29,536 nucleotides of DNA from Microtetraspora glauca (GTDB taxonomy: Bacteria > Actinomycetota > Actinomycetes > Streptomycetales > Streptomycetaceae), in the NCBI GenBank assembly GCA_000721275.1, contig JOFO01000063.1, forward strand, positions 1-29,536, read 5' to 3'. Both the position numbers and the translations under genes were made by a program. Shown piece after piece: positions 1 to 8,284 of this stretch (positions are counted from its first letter, which is position 1; each line of letters begins with the position of its first letter). The notes below the pieces were generated by a model, which had not been told where the DNA came from, ran no database searches, and was given only the letters and a program-made list of their open reading frames with translations.

Positions 1-522
1 CTGGAGTTCGGTCAGGCCGCGCAGGCAGCGGCGTACCTGTTCGGACTCCAGGCGGGTCTCGACCTGTTCGGCGACCTCGTCGAAGGCGGTGGTGTGTTCC
101 CGGGCCGCCTGCGCGTGCTCGCGGTCGGCGGCGGCCTGGGCGGAGCGGACGCGGTCCACGGCCCGGCGGTGGGCGATGGTCGCGGCCCACGTCTGCACGC
201 TGCCGGCGTCGGGCCGGTAGCGGGCGGCCTGGCGCCACAGGTCGATCATGACCTCTTGGGCGACCTCCTCGGACTGCGCCCGGTCGCGCACCACTTTGAG
301 GACGATGCCGAAGACCAGGGGTGCGAGTGCGTCGTAGAGGGCGGAGAACGCCTGCTTGTCACCGCGCGCCACCTTGCCCATGGTCTCGGTGAGGTCGCTG
401 GGGGCGGCGCGGCCGTTGCGGCCGGCGCCGAAGGGAAGCGGCTGGTTCACCTGCACCGCTCCGGTCGTGGTGAGAAGGCGCAGGGGCGGCCTGGGCCGGC
501 CGTCAGGGGGCGGGGCGTCCAT
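1..522 (-). CDS. sigK: ECF sigma factor, SigK-like (partial, 3' end outside window)
   Basis: This is an extracytoplasmic-function RNA polymerase sigma factor. The visible 174 residues cover a short N-terminal extension, region 2 (about 50-125) and the start of the linker to region 4; the rest lies beyond base 1. The region 2 segment contains SEEVAQEV, a WRQAARY stretch and AHRRAVDRVR, which resemble mycobacterial SigK (ECF19). The ATG at 522 is chosen because the protein starts cleanly there. In SigK systems the next gene downstream usually encodes the anti-sigma factor RskA, which would fall outside the window. A SigK-type promoter lies upstream on the same strand, which suggests autoregulation. 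The nearby fasciclin lipoprotein fits, because SigK controls mpt70/mpt83 in mycobacteria. The family call is firm; the SigK subgroup is inferred. Confidence 0.85.
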   Translation of the reverse strand, partial: MDAPPPDGRPRPPLRLLTTTGAVQVNQPLPFGAGRNGRAAPSDLTETMGKVARGDKQAFSALYDALAPLVFGIVLKVVRDRAQSEEVAQEVMIDLWRQAARYRPDAGSVQTWAATIAHRRAVDRVRSAQAAADREHAQAAREHTTAFDEVAEQVETRLESEQVRRCLRGLTELQ

Positions 523-609
523 CGCATGCCGGTCCTTGTGTCGTCGCTCGATCGTGCCGGGCCGCCCGGCGGCGGCCCGGTCGCGAAACCTGTGGGTGCT
601 TCGTTGATT

Positions 610-636
610 TTTCGTAGCGGACCGGCGGGTGGATGG
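610..636 (-). promoter_or_regulatory. Candidate SigK-type autoregulatory promoter
   Basis: On the minus strand a perfect CCATCC (complement of 631-636) is followed after 15 bases by ACGAAA (complement of 610-615). This matches the CGAA core of the CCATCC...CCGAAT motif that I recall for mycobacterial SigK. It lies about 90 bases upstream of the sigK start. The rest of 523-820 has no convincing gene. Confidence 0.45.
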
Positions 637-820
637 GTGGTGCTTCGTCACCCGCGCCATCGTCGAGTAACCCGTTCGAGGGAAGGCGGGCGCAGGGGCC
701 AAGCCGAGGGGCGGACGGCGGCGAAGACGGTGCGTGAGGTGAGCGGAGCGACGTTCTCCCGCTCTCCTCACCGGCCGCGCGGGTTGCTCGGCCGAGGCAC
801 CTTCATGGGAGGTAGTTCAC

Positions 821-1060
821 ATGGTTCGTGTGCGGAATGGTCTGGCGGTGGCCCTGGCGGCCGGTGCGGTGGTCATCGGTGGCGCGTCGATGGCATCGGC
901 CGATGCCGGTGCACAGGGCGTGGCCGCCCACTCGCCGGGAGTCGGCTCGGGCAACCTCGTGCAGGTTCCCGTTCACATCCCGGTCAACGCGTGCGGTAAC
1001 ACCGTCAGCGTGATCGGGCTGCTGAACCCGACCTTCGGCAACACCTGCGTCAACGCCTGA
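821..1060 (+). CDS. Short chaplin (hydrophobic amyloid surface protein)
   Basis: A 79-residue secreted chaplin. Chaplins self-assemble into amyloid layers that lower surface tension and coat aerial hyphae and spores. Residues 1-28 form a signal peptide ending near ASA-DA. The remainder is a single chaplin domain with the family pattern SPGVGSGN...VQVPVHIPVN.CGNT...GLLNPTFGNTCVN and the two conserved cysteines. Length and the single domain without a sorting signal match short chaplins of the ChpF-H type. The ATG follows a GGGAGG ribosome binding site. Two hairpins follow the gene, so it is probably monocistronic. The adjacent SigK and envelope genes may be coincidental neighbours. Confidence 0.95.
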   Translation: MVRVRNGLAVALAAGAVVIGGASMASADAGAQGVAAHSPGVGSGNLVQVPVHIPVNACGNTVSVIGLLNPTFGNTCVNA

Positions 1061-1081
1061 TCGAGCACCGCGAGAAGAGCT

Positions 1082-1119
1082 CCGGTCCGCCGCCTTCAAG
1101 ACGGGGTGGCGCGGACCGG
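1082..1119 (+). terminator. Hairpin after the chaplin gene
   Basis: CCGGTCCGC (1082-1090) pairs perfectly with GCGGACCGG (1111-1119), and an inner GCC/GGC extends the stem. There is no T tract, as is common in Streptomyces. Confidence 0.6.
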
Positions 1120-1157
1120 TGATCCGCCCGGAAGGCAGTGTGCTCCGAGCGGGTCGG

Positions 1158-1189
1158 CCGCGGGCGGCTGTCGGCACAGCCGCCCGCGG
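1158..1189. terminator. Strong bidirectional hairpin between convergent genes
   Basis: A perfect 14-bp stem (1158-1171 with 1176-1189, CCGCGGGCGGCTGT and its complement) encloses a 4-base loop. It sits between the chaplin gene and the convergent ATPase gene and can terminate both. Confidence 0.8.
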
Positions 1190-1211
1190 TACCACGTCCT
1201 CTCCGCCCGGG

Positions 1212-1622
1212 CTACCAGGTCAGGACCGCGATGACCTGCTTGCCCCGGCCGGAGCGGCTGACGAGGAGGTCCGCCCCCAGCGAACGAACAATCCTCAGCC
1301 CCCGGCCTCCCGTCTCCTTGCACCGCCCTTCTCGATGGCTCCCGGCCAGGTCCGCCGTCCCGTCGCTGACGGCGATGCCCGCCTGACCTCGTTCCAGGCT
1401 CAAGGTGAGCGCGTAGGGTCCGGCGGCGTGGAGCACCGCGTTGCCGACCAACTCCGAGACGATCAGTACGAGATCCTCGGCGACCTCGCGAGGGCAGGCG
1501 TCCGCCTCCTGTTTCAGGAGTCGTGCCACGGCTTGGCGGGCCTGGCGGGCCGCGCGTTCGTCCGAGAGGAGCGGCAGATGCAGCGTGACCGGACATCCGC
1601 AGGGAACGGTGGCGGTGTCCAT
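1212..1622 (-). CDS. RsbW/SpoIIAB-like ATP-binding regulatory protein
   Basis: A 136-residue single-domain GHKL ATPase of the HATPase_c_2 type. Streptomyces has many of these small anti-sigma or serine kinase-like proteins. The N box ELVGNAVLHA, the G1-like region VSDGTADL and the G2 box GGRGLRIVRSLG are visible in order, covering about residues 50-125. The N-terminal cysteines (CGC near residue 8-10) are of unknown meaning. The ATG at 1622 is preferred over an upstream start at 1712 because GAGGAG lies at ideal spacing. No partner anti-anti-sigma gene is adjacent, so the target cannot be named. Confidence 0.85.
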   Translation of the reverse strand: MDTATVPCGCPVTLHLPLLSDERAARQARQAVARLLKQEADACPREVAEDLVLIVSELVGNAVLHAAGPYALTLSLERGQAGIAVSDGTADLAGSHREGRCKETGGRGLRIVRSLGADLLVSRSGRGKQVIAVLTW

Positions 1623-1877
1623 GATGACTCCTCGCAGTGAGTGGTCTTCGTCACCGAAAACGGGTGAAGGGGAACGTCGTGGGGCTGTGATGGTGCCGTG
1701 GAATCCGCGCATGGTTACCCATCGTCACAGTCCAAGGGTCCGGGAACCCAGTGGCTGACGCTGCGGCCGGCCATTCAGTGCTGCTTTCAGTAACGATTCG
1801 TGACGATTGCCGCGATGGATTGCCGGAATCCGGGAAAAGTCCCGAGCCGCCGTCCAGGTGATCTCCAGCGCTGCCTG

Positions 1878-1905
1878 CCATCCCTGCCCCGCTGCCGTGC
1901 CGAAG
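1878..1905 (+). promoter_or_regulatory. Candidate SigK-type promoter for the MMPL gene
   Basis: CCATCC at 1878-1883 and CCGAAG at 1900-1905 are separated by 16 bases. This is close to the CCATCC...CCGAAT motif recalled for SigK. It ends about 86 bases before the chosen MMPL start. The remainder of the 1623-1991 intergenic region shows no gene. Confidence 0.5.
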
Positions 1906-1991
1906 CGGATGAGGACAGCAATCAGGTGCCGTGCTCCGCTGCCGCCGGCGCCCGCAGCACGCCCCCGGCAGCAGTACAGAGGGATGGCTTC

Positions 1992-4049
1992 GTGCTGAGG
2001 CTCAACCGTGCAAGGCCGTACATCGTGTTGCTGCTGTGGCTGATCCTGGCGGTCGCCGCCGGCCCTTACACCGTCCGTCTCGGCGAGGTCGCGCAGGCCG
2101 GCGGGGACGTCACGCTGCGGGAGACTACGGAGTCGGCCCGGGTGGAGCGCCTGCTGAACCCCGCGGGGGCGCAGGCCGCGCTGCCGCTGGCCGTGATCTG
2201 GACTTCCCGCCCGGAGGGCGAACAGATCACGGCGCGCCAGCAGCAGGCGGCGCGTCAGATCGTCGTCCGCCTGACCGGAACCGCCGGAGCTCCGGTGCTT
2301 TCCCAAGACGGCCGCGCCATGACCGCGGTGATCGGCGCCGAACCCGACGGCGGGGCCGCCCGCCTGGCCGCCGTCGCGAAGGCGGCGGCCTCGGTCGGCG
2401 GGACGAGCGTGCACCTGGCAGGACCCGCGGCCGCTCAAGCAGACCTCGACGCAGCCTTCTCGCATACCGACGGCACCCTCCTGGCCGTCGCTCTCGGCGG
2501 AGTCCTGTTGATCCTGATGCTGGTCTACCGCAGCGTGATCATGCCCCTGTTGGTGATCGTGAGTTCTCTCCTGGCCCTCGCGGTGGCCTGCGCCGTTTCG
2601 TACGCACTGGCCCGGACGGACTGGCTGTCCATCGACGGCCAGACCCAGGGCATCGTGTTCGTCCTGGTCGTCGGTGCCAGCACCGACTACGCCCTCCTCC
2701 TGGCCGCCCGCGCCCGCGAGGAACTCGCCGAACAGCCGGACATCCGCCGGGCGATGACCGCAGCGTGCCGCGCCACCGCGCCGCCCGTGCTCGCCAGCGC
2801 CGCGACCATCGCCTGCGCCATGATGACGCTCGTCCTCAGCGACCTGCCCTCCGAGCGGGCCCTGGGCCCGGCGGTGGCGATCGCCATGGCGTGCTGCACC
2901 GCCGTGTCGCTGACCTTCCTGCCAGCCGTACTGGCACTGTGCGGGCGGCGCGTGCTGCGGCCACACGCGGGCACACCGGGAGACTGGTGGGGACGGCCGG
3001 CCCGGGCGCTCGAGCACCGGCCGCGCCGGGCCTGGGCCGGCTGCCTCGCCCTCCTCGCCGCCGGAGCGGCTATGGCGCCGCTACTCGCCCCTACCGGCGT
3101 CCCCCTCCACCAGGCCCTACCGGCCCAGGCCCCCTCGGTTGCCGGGCACACCGTCCTCGTACGCCACTTCCCCGCCGGCACCGCCAGCCCCCTGATCGTC
3201 CTCGCCCCTGCCGCCCGGTCGGCCGAGGTCCGCGACCGGATCGCCTCAACACCGGGCGTAGCGGCAACAGCCACCACGCCGGCCGAGACCGGTGGGAGGG
3301 CGCAGATCCTGGCGACGCTGTCGGACAGCCCGGACAGCGCCCCCGCCCGGAACACGGTGGCCCGGCTGCGCGGCTCGCTGGCCGGGACCGGGGCACTGGT
3401 CGGCGGACAGAGCGCCCAACTCGCCGATTTTCACCAGGCATCGGTGCGTGGCCATCGGCTGATCATGCCTCTGGCACTGGCCGTGGTGCTGGCCGTCCTG
3501 ATCGTCCTGCTGCGCTGCCTGCTGCTGCCACTGCTGCTGGTCGCCGCCGCCTGGGTCAGCCTGTTCACCGCGTTCGGGGCCTCCGCGCTCCTCTTCCAAC
3601 TGGTGTTCGGCAGCAGCGACACGGAGCCCGCCGTGGTGCTGTTCTCCTTCGTCTTCCTCGTCGCGCTGGGGGTCGACTACAACATCTTCCTCGTCCACCG
3701 GATCCGCGCCGAAGCGATGAGGCACGGCACCGCGGTGGGGGTCCGCCGGGGGCTGGTGACCACCGGCGGCGTTATCAGCGCCGCCGGCCTCATCCTGGCC
3801 GCCACCTTCGCCGCACTGACCGTGATGCCTCTGCTCTACCTCGCCCAGATCGGCTGCATCGTCGCCCTCGGCGTCCTCATCGACACCCTCCTCGTGCGCC
3901 TCTTCCTCGTCCCCGCCCTGATCCTCGACCTCGGCCCCCGCACCTGGTGGCCCACCCACCTCCCGGGCGACCGCCGCCCGCCCGCCACAGCCTCCGCTCC
4001 GCGCACCCGTACCCCTGGCCGCGCCGCCGCCTCCACACCCACGCTGTAA
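1992..4049 (+). CDS. MMPL/RND family membrane transporter
   Basis: A 685-residue MMPL-family exporter (RND superfamily), normally moving lipids or hydrophobic molecules across the membrane using the proton gradient. TM1 lies at about residues 8-28. An extracytoplasmic domain follows, then a multi-helix half carrying GASTDYALLL. The duplicated second half has its own extracytoplasmic domain, a TM cluster and GVDYNIFLVHRIRAE. The two Asp-Tyr motifs are the conserved pair of the family. The GTG at 1992 is chosen because GAGGGA precedes it and the membrane helix follows at once; an open frame continues upstream to 1800 but has no transporter-like sequence. A SigK-like promoter precedes it. The substrate is unknown. 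Confidence 0.88.
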   Translation: MLRLNRARPYIVLLLWLILAVAAGPYTVRLGEVAQAGGDVTLRETTESARVERLLNPAGAQAALPLAVIWTSRPEGEQITARQQQAARQIVVRLTGTAGAPVLSQDGRAMTAVIGAEPDGGAARLAAVAKAAASVGGTSVHLAGPAAAQADLDAAFSHTDGTLLAVALGGVLLILMLVYRSVIMPLLVIVSSLLALAVACAVSYALARTDWLSIDGQTQGIVFVLVVGASTDYALLLAARAREELAEQPDIRRAMTAACRATAPPVLASAATIACAMMTLVLSDLPSERALGPAVAIAMACCTAVSLTFLPAVLALCGRRVLRPHAGTPGDWWGRPARALEHRPRRAWAGCLALLAAGAAMAPLLAPTGVPLHQALPAQAPSVAGHTVLVRHFPAGTASPLIVLAPAARSAEVRDRIASTPGVAATATTPAETGGRAQILATLSDSPDSAPARNTVARLRGSLAGTGALVGGQSAQLADFHQASVRGHRLIMPLALAVVLAVLIVLLRCLLLPLLLVAAAWVSLFTAFGASALLFQLVFGSSDTEPAVVLFSFVFLVALGVDYNIFLVHRIRAEAMRHGTAVGVRRGLVTTGGVISAAGLILAATFAALTVMPLLYLAQIGCIVALGVLIDTLLVRLFLVPALILDLGPRTWWPTHLPGDRRPPATASAPRTRTPGRAAASTPTL

Positions 4050-4090
4050 GGCAACACCGGCAAGAGATTTCACTCTTTCGAGGGTTGGAC

Positions 4091-4117
4091 CAATCCGCCG
4101 GGCGGAGGATGCCGAAT
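4091..4117 (+). promoter_or_regulatory. Candidate SigK-type promoter giving a near-leaderless molybdoenzyme mRNA
   Basis: CAATCC at 4091-4096 and CCGAAT at 4112-4117 are 15 bases apart. The -10-like element is only 8 bases from the GTG start, so the transcript would begin at or next to the start codon. That would explain the absence of a well-spaced ribosome binding site. Confidence 0.5.
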
Positions 4118-4125
4118 GCAGCAAC

Positions 4126-5700
4126 GTGAGCAGCCTCCGCAGCAAACTCGTCCGCGTCGCCTTCGGCGCACTGGCCGGACTCCTGGCCGCGTTCACGGCT
4201 CTGGCCGTGGCCGAGCTGGTGGCCGGACTGGTGCGGCCCGCAGCGGGGCCGGTGACGGTGGTGGGCGGCGCGGTGATCGACCGGACCCCCGCTCCGGTGA
4301 AGGACTTCGCGATCCGCACGTTCGGGGAGAACGACAAAATCGTTCTCCAACTGGGGATCCTCGCGATCCTCGCCCTCATCGCCATCGGCCTCGGCATCCT
4401 CGCCCTGTCGCACGGACGCGCCGGTGCGGCGGGGGTGTTGCTGTTCGGGATCGTCGGCGCTGCCGCGGCTCTCAGCCGTCCCGACTCCACCGGCACCGGT
4501 GACGTACTGCCCTCGATCGCCGGAGCGCTGGCGGGAGCTGTGGCTCTGTACATGCTGGCGACCAAAGCCGCTCCCGTTCACGCCCCGGACGGGCAGCCAG
4601 GCACTGGGGGGTGGAGCAGGCGCGGGTTCCTCGCCGCGGCCGGTGTGACCGCCGTCGCCGCTACCTCGGCAGGTGCGCTGGGCCGGTACTTCACCGGCCG
4701 GCAAGGCCAGGGCGCCGTCGCCTCCCGGGAGAACCTGGTGCTTCCCAAGCCGGCCTCCCCGGCCCCCGCGGTCCCGGCCGGTGTTCAGCTGAAAGTGCCC
4801 GGCATCACCGCCTTCACCACCCCCAACGCCGACTTCTACCGCGTCGACACCGCCCTGACCGTGCCCAAGGTCGACGCCGGAACCTGGCGGCTGCGCATCC
4901 ACGGCAAGGGGGTCACCCGTCCCCTCACCTACACCCTCGACCAGCTCCTGGCGCGCCCCCTCATCGAACGCGACATCACCCTGACCTGCGTCTCGAACGA
5001 GGTCGGCGGCCCCTATATCGGCAACGCCCGCTGGCTCGGCGTCCCTCTCGCCGACCTCCTGAAGGAGGCCGGCGTGATCCCTCCGTCGCGGGGAGGGAAA
5101 GCCGATCAGCTGGTGGCGCGCTCCGTGGACGGCATGACCCTCGGCTCCCCGGTGGAGGACGTGATGGACGGCCGCGACGCGATGCTCGCGGTCGGCATGA
5201 ACGGCGAGCCGCTCCCCTTCGACCACGGCTTCCCCGTCCGCATGCTCGTCCCTGGTCTGTACGGCTACGTCTCTGCCTGCAAGTGGATCGAGGACATCGA
5301 ACTCACCACCTTCGACGCCTACGACCCGTACTGGGTCAAGCGGAAGTGGGCCCGCAAGGCGCCGATCAAGACCCAGGCGCGCATCGACACCCCCAAACCC
5401 TTCGCCCGCCCCGCCGCCGGAACAGTCACCGTCGCCGGCGTCGCCTGGGCCCAGCACCGCGGCATCACCCGCGTCCAGATCCGTGTCGACGACGGGCCCT
5501 GGCAGGACGCCGACCTCGCCGCACAGGCAGGCGTCGACACCTGGCGCCAGTGGTCCTACCGCTGGAACGCCACCCCTGGCGGACACAACCTCACCGTCCG
5601 CGCCACCGACGGCACCGGTCAGGCCCAGACCGAACAGCGCACCCGGACCATCCCCGACGGAGCGAGCGGCTGGCACAGCGTCTTCGTCACCGTCCCCTAG
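4126..5700 (+). CDS. Membrane-anchored molybdopterin-dependent oxidoreductase (sulfite oxidase family)
   Basis: A 524-residue protein of the sulfite oxidase/YedY superfamily. About four TM helices (roughly 10-37, 73-95, 98-118 and 128-147) precede an internal twin-arginine stretch SRRGFLAAAG near 164-173, which suggests Tat-dependent export of the catalytic part. The molybdopterin domain (about 215-410) has TLTCVSNEVGG, with Cys288 expected to ligate molybdenum. A C-terminal Mo-co dimerisation-type domain (about 420-524) follows. No heme domain is present. The start is a GTG that lacks a well-placed ribosome binding site, consistent with a leaderless transcript. The fasciclin lipoprotein gene follows after 85 bases and is probably co-transcribed. 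The natural substrate is unknown; extracytoplasmic repair of oxidised residues, as in MsrP, is one possibility. Confidence 0.9.
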   Translation: MSSLRSKLVRVAFGALAGLLAAFTALAVAELVAGLVRPAAGPVTVVGGAVIDRTPAPVKDFAIRTFGENDKIVLQLGILAILALIAIGLGILALSHGRAGAAGVLLFGIVGAAAALSRPDSTGTGDVLPSIAGALAGAVALYMLATKAAPVHAPDGQPGTGGWSRRGFLAAAGVTAVAATSAGALGRYFTGRQGQGAVASRENLVLPKPASPAPAVPAGVQLKVPGITAFTTPNADFYRVDTALTVPKVDAGTWRLRIHGKGVTRPLTYTLDQLLARPLIERDITLTCVSNEVGGPYIGNARWLGVPLADLLKEAGVIPPSRGGKADQLVARSVDGMTLGSPVEDVMDGRDAMLAVGMNGEPLPFDHGFPVRMLVPGLYGYVSACKWIEDIELTTFDAYDPYWVKRKWARKAPIKTQARIDTPKPFARPAAGTVTVAGVAWAQHRGITRVQIRVDDGPWQDADLAAQAGVDTWRQWSYRWNATPGGHNLTVRATDGTGQAQTEQRTRTIPDGASGWHSVFVTVP

Positions 5701-5785
5701 ACCACCCGGACGGCCGCAAGGCCCGTACCGGGCAGCACGACCAACCCCCTCGATACCCAGAGAAAGTCCCAAGGAGCAACTGGTC

Positions 5786-6439
5786 ATGAACAGCATGAAG
5801 ATCCGCCGTACCGCGATCGCCGTCGTCGCCGCAGCCGCGCTGCCCTTCTCCCTGGCCGCGTGCTCGGACTCCGGCAACGACACCAAGGCCGCCCCCAGCG
5901 CGGGTGCCGAGGACGCCGCGAAGACGACGGAGGCGAGCACCCCCTCGGAGGCGCCGATGACCGACGACCAGCCCTTCGGCCCCGCCTGTGCCGGTGTGCC
6001 GAAGGAGGGCGCGGGCTCCTTCGACGGCATGGCCAAGGACCCCGTGGCCACCGCCGCGTCGAACAACCCGGCCCTGTCCACCCTCGTGACCGCGGTCAAG
6101 CAGGCCGGCCTGGTCGACACCCTCAACAACGCGGAGAACATCACGGTCTTCGCGCCGACGAACGACGCCTTCGCCAAGATCCCGAAGGCCGACCTCGACA
6201 AGGTCCTCGCCGACAAGGCCACCCTCACCAAGATCCTCACGTACCACGTCGTCGGCCAGAAGCTCACGCCGAAGCAGCTGGAGAACGGCTCCTTCGAGAC
6301 CCTCCAGAAGGGCATGATCACCACGAAGGGCTCCGGTGAGGAGTACACCGTCAACGACGTCTCCAAGGTCGTCTGCGGCAACGTGAAGACCGCCAACGCC
6401 AACGTCTACATCGTCGACACCGTCCTCATGCCCAAGTAG
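5786..6439 (+). CDS. Fasciclin-domain lipoprotein, MPT70/MPT83-like
   Basis: A 217-residue secreted lipoprotein. The signal peptide ends in a lipobox LAAC with Cys26 as the lipidation site. A low-complexity linker (about 27-55) follows, then one FAS1 domain (about 70-217) with ITVFAPTNDAFAKIP, LTYHVVGQ and the closing VYIVDTVLMPK. Two further cysteines (in PACAGVP and VVCGN) could form the disulfide known in MPT70-type proteins. AAGGAG precedes the ATG. In mycobacteria the homologues are major SigK targets, which ties this gene to the sigK gene at the window start. Its role is likely adhesion or envelope scaffolding; the ligand is unknown. Confidence 0.92.
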   Translation: MNSMKIRRTAIAVVAAAALPFSLAACSDSGNDTKAAPSAGAEDAAKTTEASTPSEAPMTDDQPFGPACAGVPKEGAGSFDGMAKDPVATAASNNPALSTLVTAVKQAGLVDTLNNAENITVFAPTNDAFAKIPKADLDKVLADKATLTKILTYHVVGQKLTPKQLENGSFETLQKGMITTKGSGEEYTVNDVSKVVCGNVKTANANVYIVDTVLMPK

Positions 6440-6465
6440 GGCTTCGCGCACGGTCCGCACGTCAC

Positions 6466-6508
6466 GGTGGCCCTGCACTAGCCCTCCTCGGAAGGGTGCA
6501 GGGTCACC
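6466..6508 (+). terminator. Terminator after the fasciclin gene
   Basis: A 13-bp stem with one G-T pair (6466-6478 with 6496-6508) encloses a 17-base loop, 27 bases after the stop codon. It separates the fasciclin gene from the convergent DUF4394 gene. Confidence 0.65.
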
Positions 6509-6588
6509 GGCATGATCCCTGGGCCGATAGCCGTACCAGGAGCCTGGGCTCGGCAGGGTGCCGCGCCCAGGCCGGCTGCGGGCGGGGG

Positions 6589-7458
6589 CTACTTCTGGTT
6601 GATGGGCAGGGCCAGGTCGGTGACCTGGTACTTGGCCGGGAAGGCGCCCTCACCGGTGGCCTTGCCGGTCAGGACGTCGACGGCGTAGAGGCGGTAGGAG
6701 CCACCGTTGCCGATGGCGGCGAAGCCGTGGTTCGTGCCGGCGGCCGGGTTGTAGTAGATGTCGAATCCGGCGTCCAGGGCGGCGTCCACGCCGAGGTTGC
6801 CGGTGGAGGCCAGGGTGCCGGCGTTGGCCGGGGACTGCAGGGAGATGCGGTCGGCCATCGTGTCCAGGTCGAACAGCGTCGTCGCGGTCGCCGCGTTCAG
6901 ATCGTTGTTGGTGTAGGCGGCTCCGGTCACTCCCATGGCGGTCGACGGCGGCATGGTCGGGTTCGTCAGGGTGCCGTCGACGGTGGTCGTCAGCGGGGCG
7001 GCCGCGTCGTCGATGTTGTGCCGCAGGTTCTGCCCGGTGTTGGAGATGACCCGCAGTCGGTTGGCGGCGGGGTTGAAGTCCACGCCGAACGCCACGCCGG
7101 CCAGGGCCACGGTCAGCTGGGAAACCTTCATGGCCTTGGCGTTGGTGGTGTTCAGGGTGTAGATGCCGCCATTGTCGCCGACGCCGTACAGCTTCTCGTT
7201 CTGGACGCGGAAGTCGATCCCGACGAGCTTGGTGTCCCCGGACAGCCCCGAGACCTTGCCCAGCGACCAGGTCTTGGAGGGCCTGTGGACGTCGAACTCG
7301 ACCAGGCGCTGGTCGCCGGTCAGTCCGATGGCGTGCAGGGCCTTGTGGTCGTGGGCGGGCGGCATCTTCGAGGCCGTGTCGGACACCGCCAGCGCGGGTG
7401 CCGCGCACAGGGCGGCCAGGACGACTGCGGAAGCCGCGGTCACAGTCCGGTTGCGCAT
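6589..7458 (-). CDS. Secreted DUF4394 domain protein
   Basis: A 289-residue exported protein. Residues 1-26 are a signal peptide ending ALA. The rest fits DUF4394, a predicted beta-propeller-like family without known function. Recognisable parts are HAIGLTGDQRLVEFD, VGIDFRVQNEKLYGVGDNG, VDFNPAANRLRVIS, GVTGAAYTNND and the closing KYQVTDLALPI. The ATG at 7458 is preferred over the GTG two codons upstream because AAGGAG then has normal spacing. It faces away from the DUF4331 operon across a gap of over 800 bases that holds a Nur box. Its location next to fasciclin and DUF4331 genes suggests a shared envelope role, which is an inference. Confidence 0.88.
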   Translation of the reverse strand: MRNRTVTAASAVVLAALCAAPALAVSDTASKMPPAHDHKALHAIGLTGDQRLVEFDVHRPSKTWSLGKVSGLSGDTKLVGIDFRVQNEKLYGVGDNGGIYTLNTTNAKAMKVSQLTVALAGVAFGVDFNPAANRLRVISNTGQNLRHNIDDAAAPLTTTVDGTLTNPTMPPSTAMGVTGAAYTNNDLNAATATTLFDLDTMADRISLQSPANAGTLASTGNLGVDAALDAGFDIYYNPAAGTNHGFAAIGNGGSYRLYAVDVLTGKATGEGAFPAKYQVTDLALPINQK

Positions 7459-8284
7459 GATCACTCCTTCATCGGACGGGAGGATGCGACGCTGCCGGTG
7501 GTGACGGTGTGGTCGTGGCTAGAGACGAGACATGGCGGCCCACTGACTGTGCGGGACTTGAGATCTGCTGTCATGGGAGCGAGGTGCGCGGGCTGCGGCT
7601 GCTGGGCTGGCAGGAGGCCCTGCCCCGCTCTCTTGCAGCCGTCCTGGACACCTGGCCCGCACAGACCACGCGCCGGCCCGAGGGAACGAAGATTCCCTTC
7701 GCCACAGACTCTGTCCGGTCCTGGATGTGCGAGAAGCGGTTCCTCGGCGCCACGCCGCCGGCGAGCCGGTGACAGCGATCGACCCGCGTACACGGCGGCT
7801 GCCACGCCGTGTGAGCACCCTCACCCCCTCGCCCTATGGACCCAGAGGTCATCCATGCGGCAACGGCAACTGAACAGACACACTCACCACCAACGCTGCA
7901 CGGTTGCAACTGAGTTGCAACAAGCGGTTTTTGGCTCGTTCGGGCTAAGAGCGGCACTGCGTGTCGCGCCCACCTTGAAGCCGGGACAAGAAATCCTCTG
8001 GCCTGCACAATTGTCGCTCCTCGCGGGCCCGGGCACGTCGGCGGCGGGCGGCGGGCAGGCGCGCGGCGATGTCCGGGCGTGGTTTCCTTCGCCCTGCGCA
8101 GCCCTGCGCGATGGTGTGTCTGGACGTGGTCAGTCCCGTTGCCTTTCCTGACCATGCCCGGGCAGTGCGAACTCCCCCGTTCGCCGCGGTGCCGACCGCC
8201 ACCCGATAAGCCCCTAGCGACACCGACGCCCGCCCTATCAGGCCGGGCTTGGTACGCACCTTGCTGGGAAGGAAGCACCTCTTC
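7459..8284. other. Long divergent intergenic region with no convincing gene
   Basis: These 826 bases separate the DUF4394 and DUF4331 genes. Open frames on both strands lack protein-like composition. The region holds a perfect Nur box at 7904-7920 and a small perfect hairpin GGCAGG-AGGC-CCTGCC near 7609-7624. If the DUF4331 promoter lies at the Nur box, the 5' leader would exceed 350 bases. Confidence 0.6.
7904..7920. promoter_or_regulatory. Nur (nickel-responsive Fur-family regulator) box
   Basis: TTGCAA-CTGAG-TTGCAA is a perfect match to the published Streptomyces Nur box tTGCaa-N5-ttGCAA. Flanking bases extend the symmetry to two GTTGCAAC copies (7903-7910 and 7914-7921). The operon to its right ends in a NicO-family nickel/cobalt transporter gene, so the motif and the gene content agree. 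Its distance from the DUF4331 start (about 365 bases) is large. Confidence 0.75.

Noticed and set aside
3877..6402. 841-codon minus-strand frame across the MMPL, molybdoenzyme and fasciclin genes
   Set aside because: Shadow frame; low-complexity composition with no recognisable domains, opposite three well-supported genes.
7560..7630. Possible cobalamin riboswitch: GGCAGGAGGCCCTGCC resembles a B12 box, with CCCACTGACTGT nearby
   Set aside because: The match needs an insertion, the other conserved riboswitch blocks are absent, and the sequence simply forms a short perfect hairpin. An Rfam scan would settle it.
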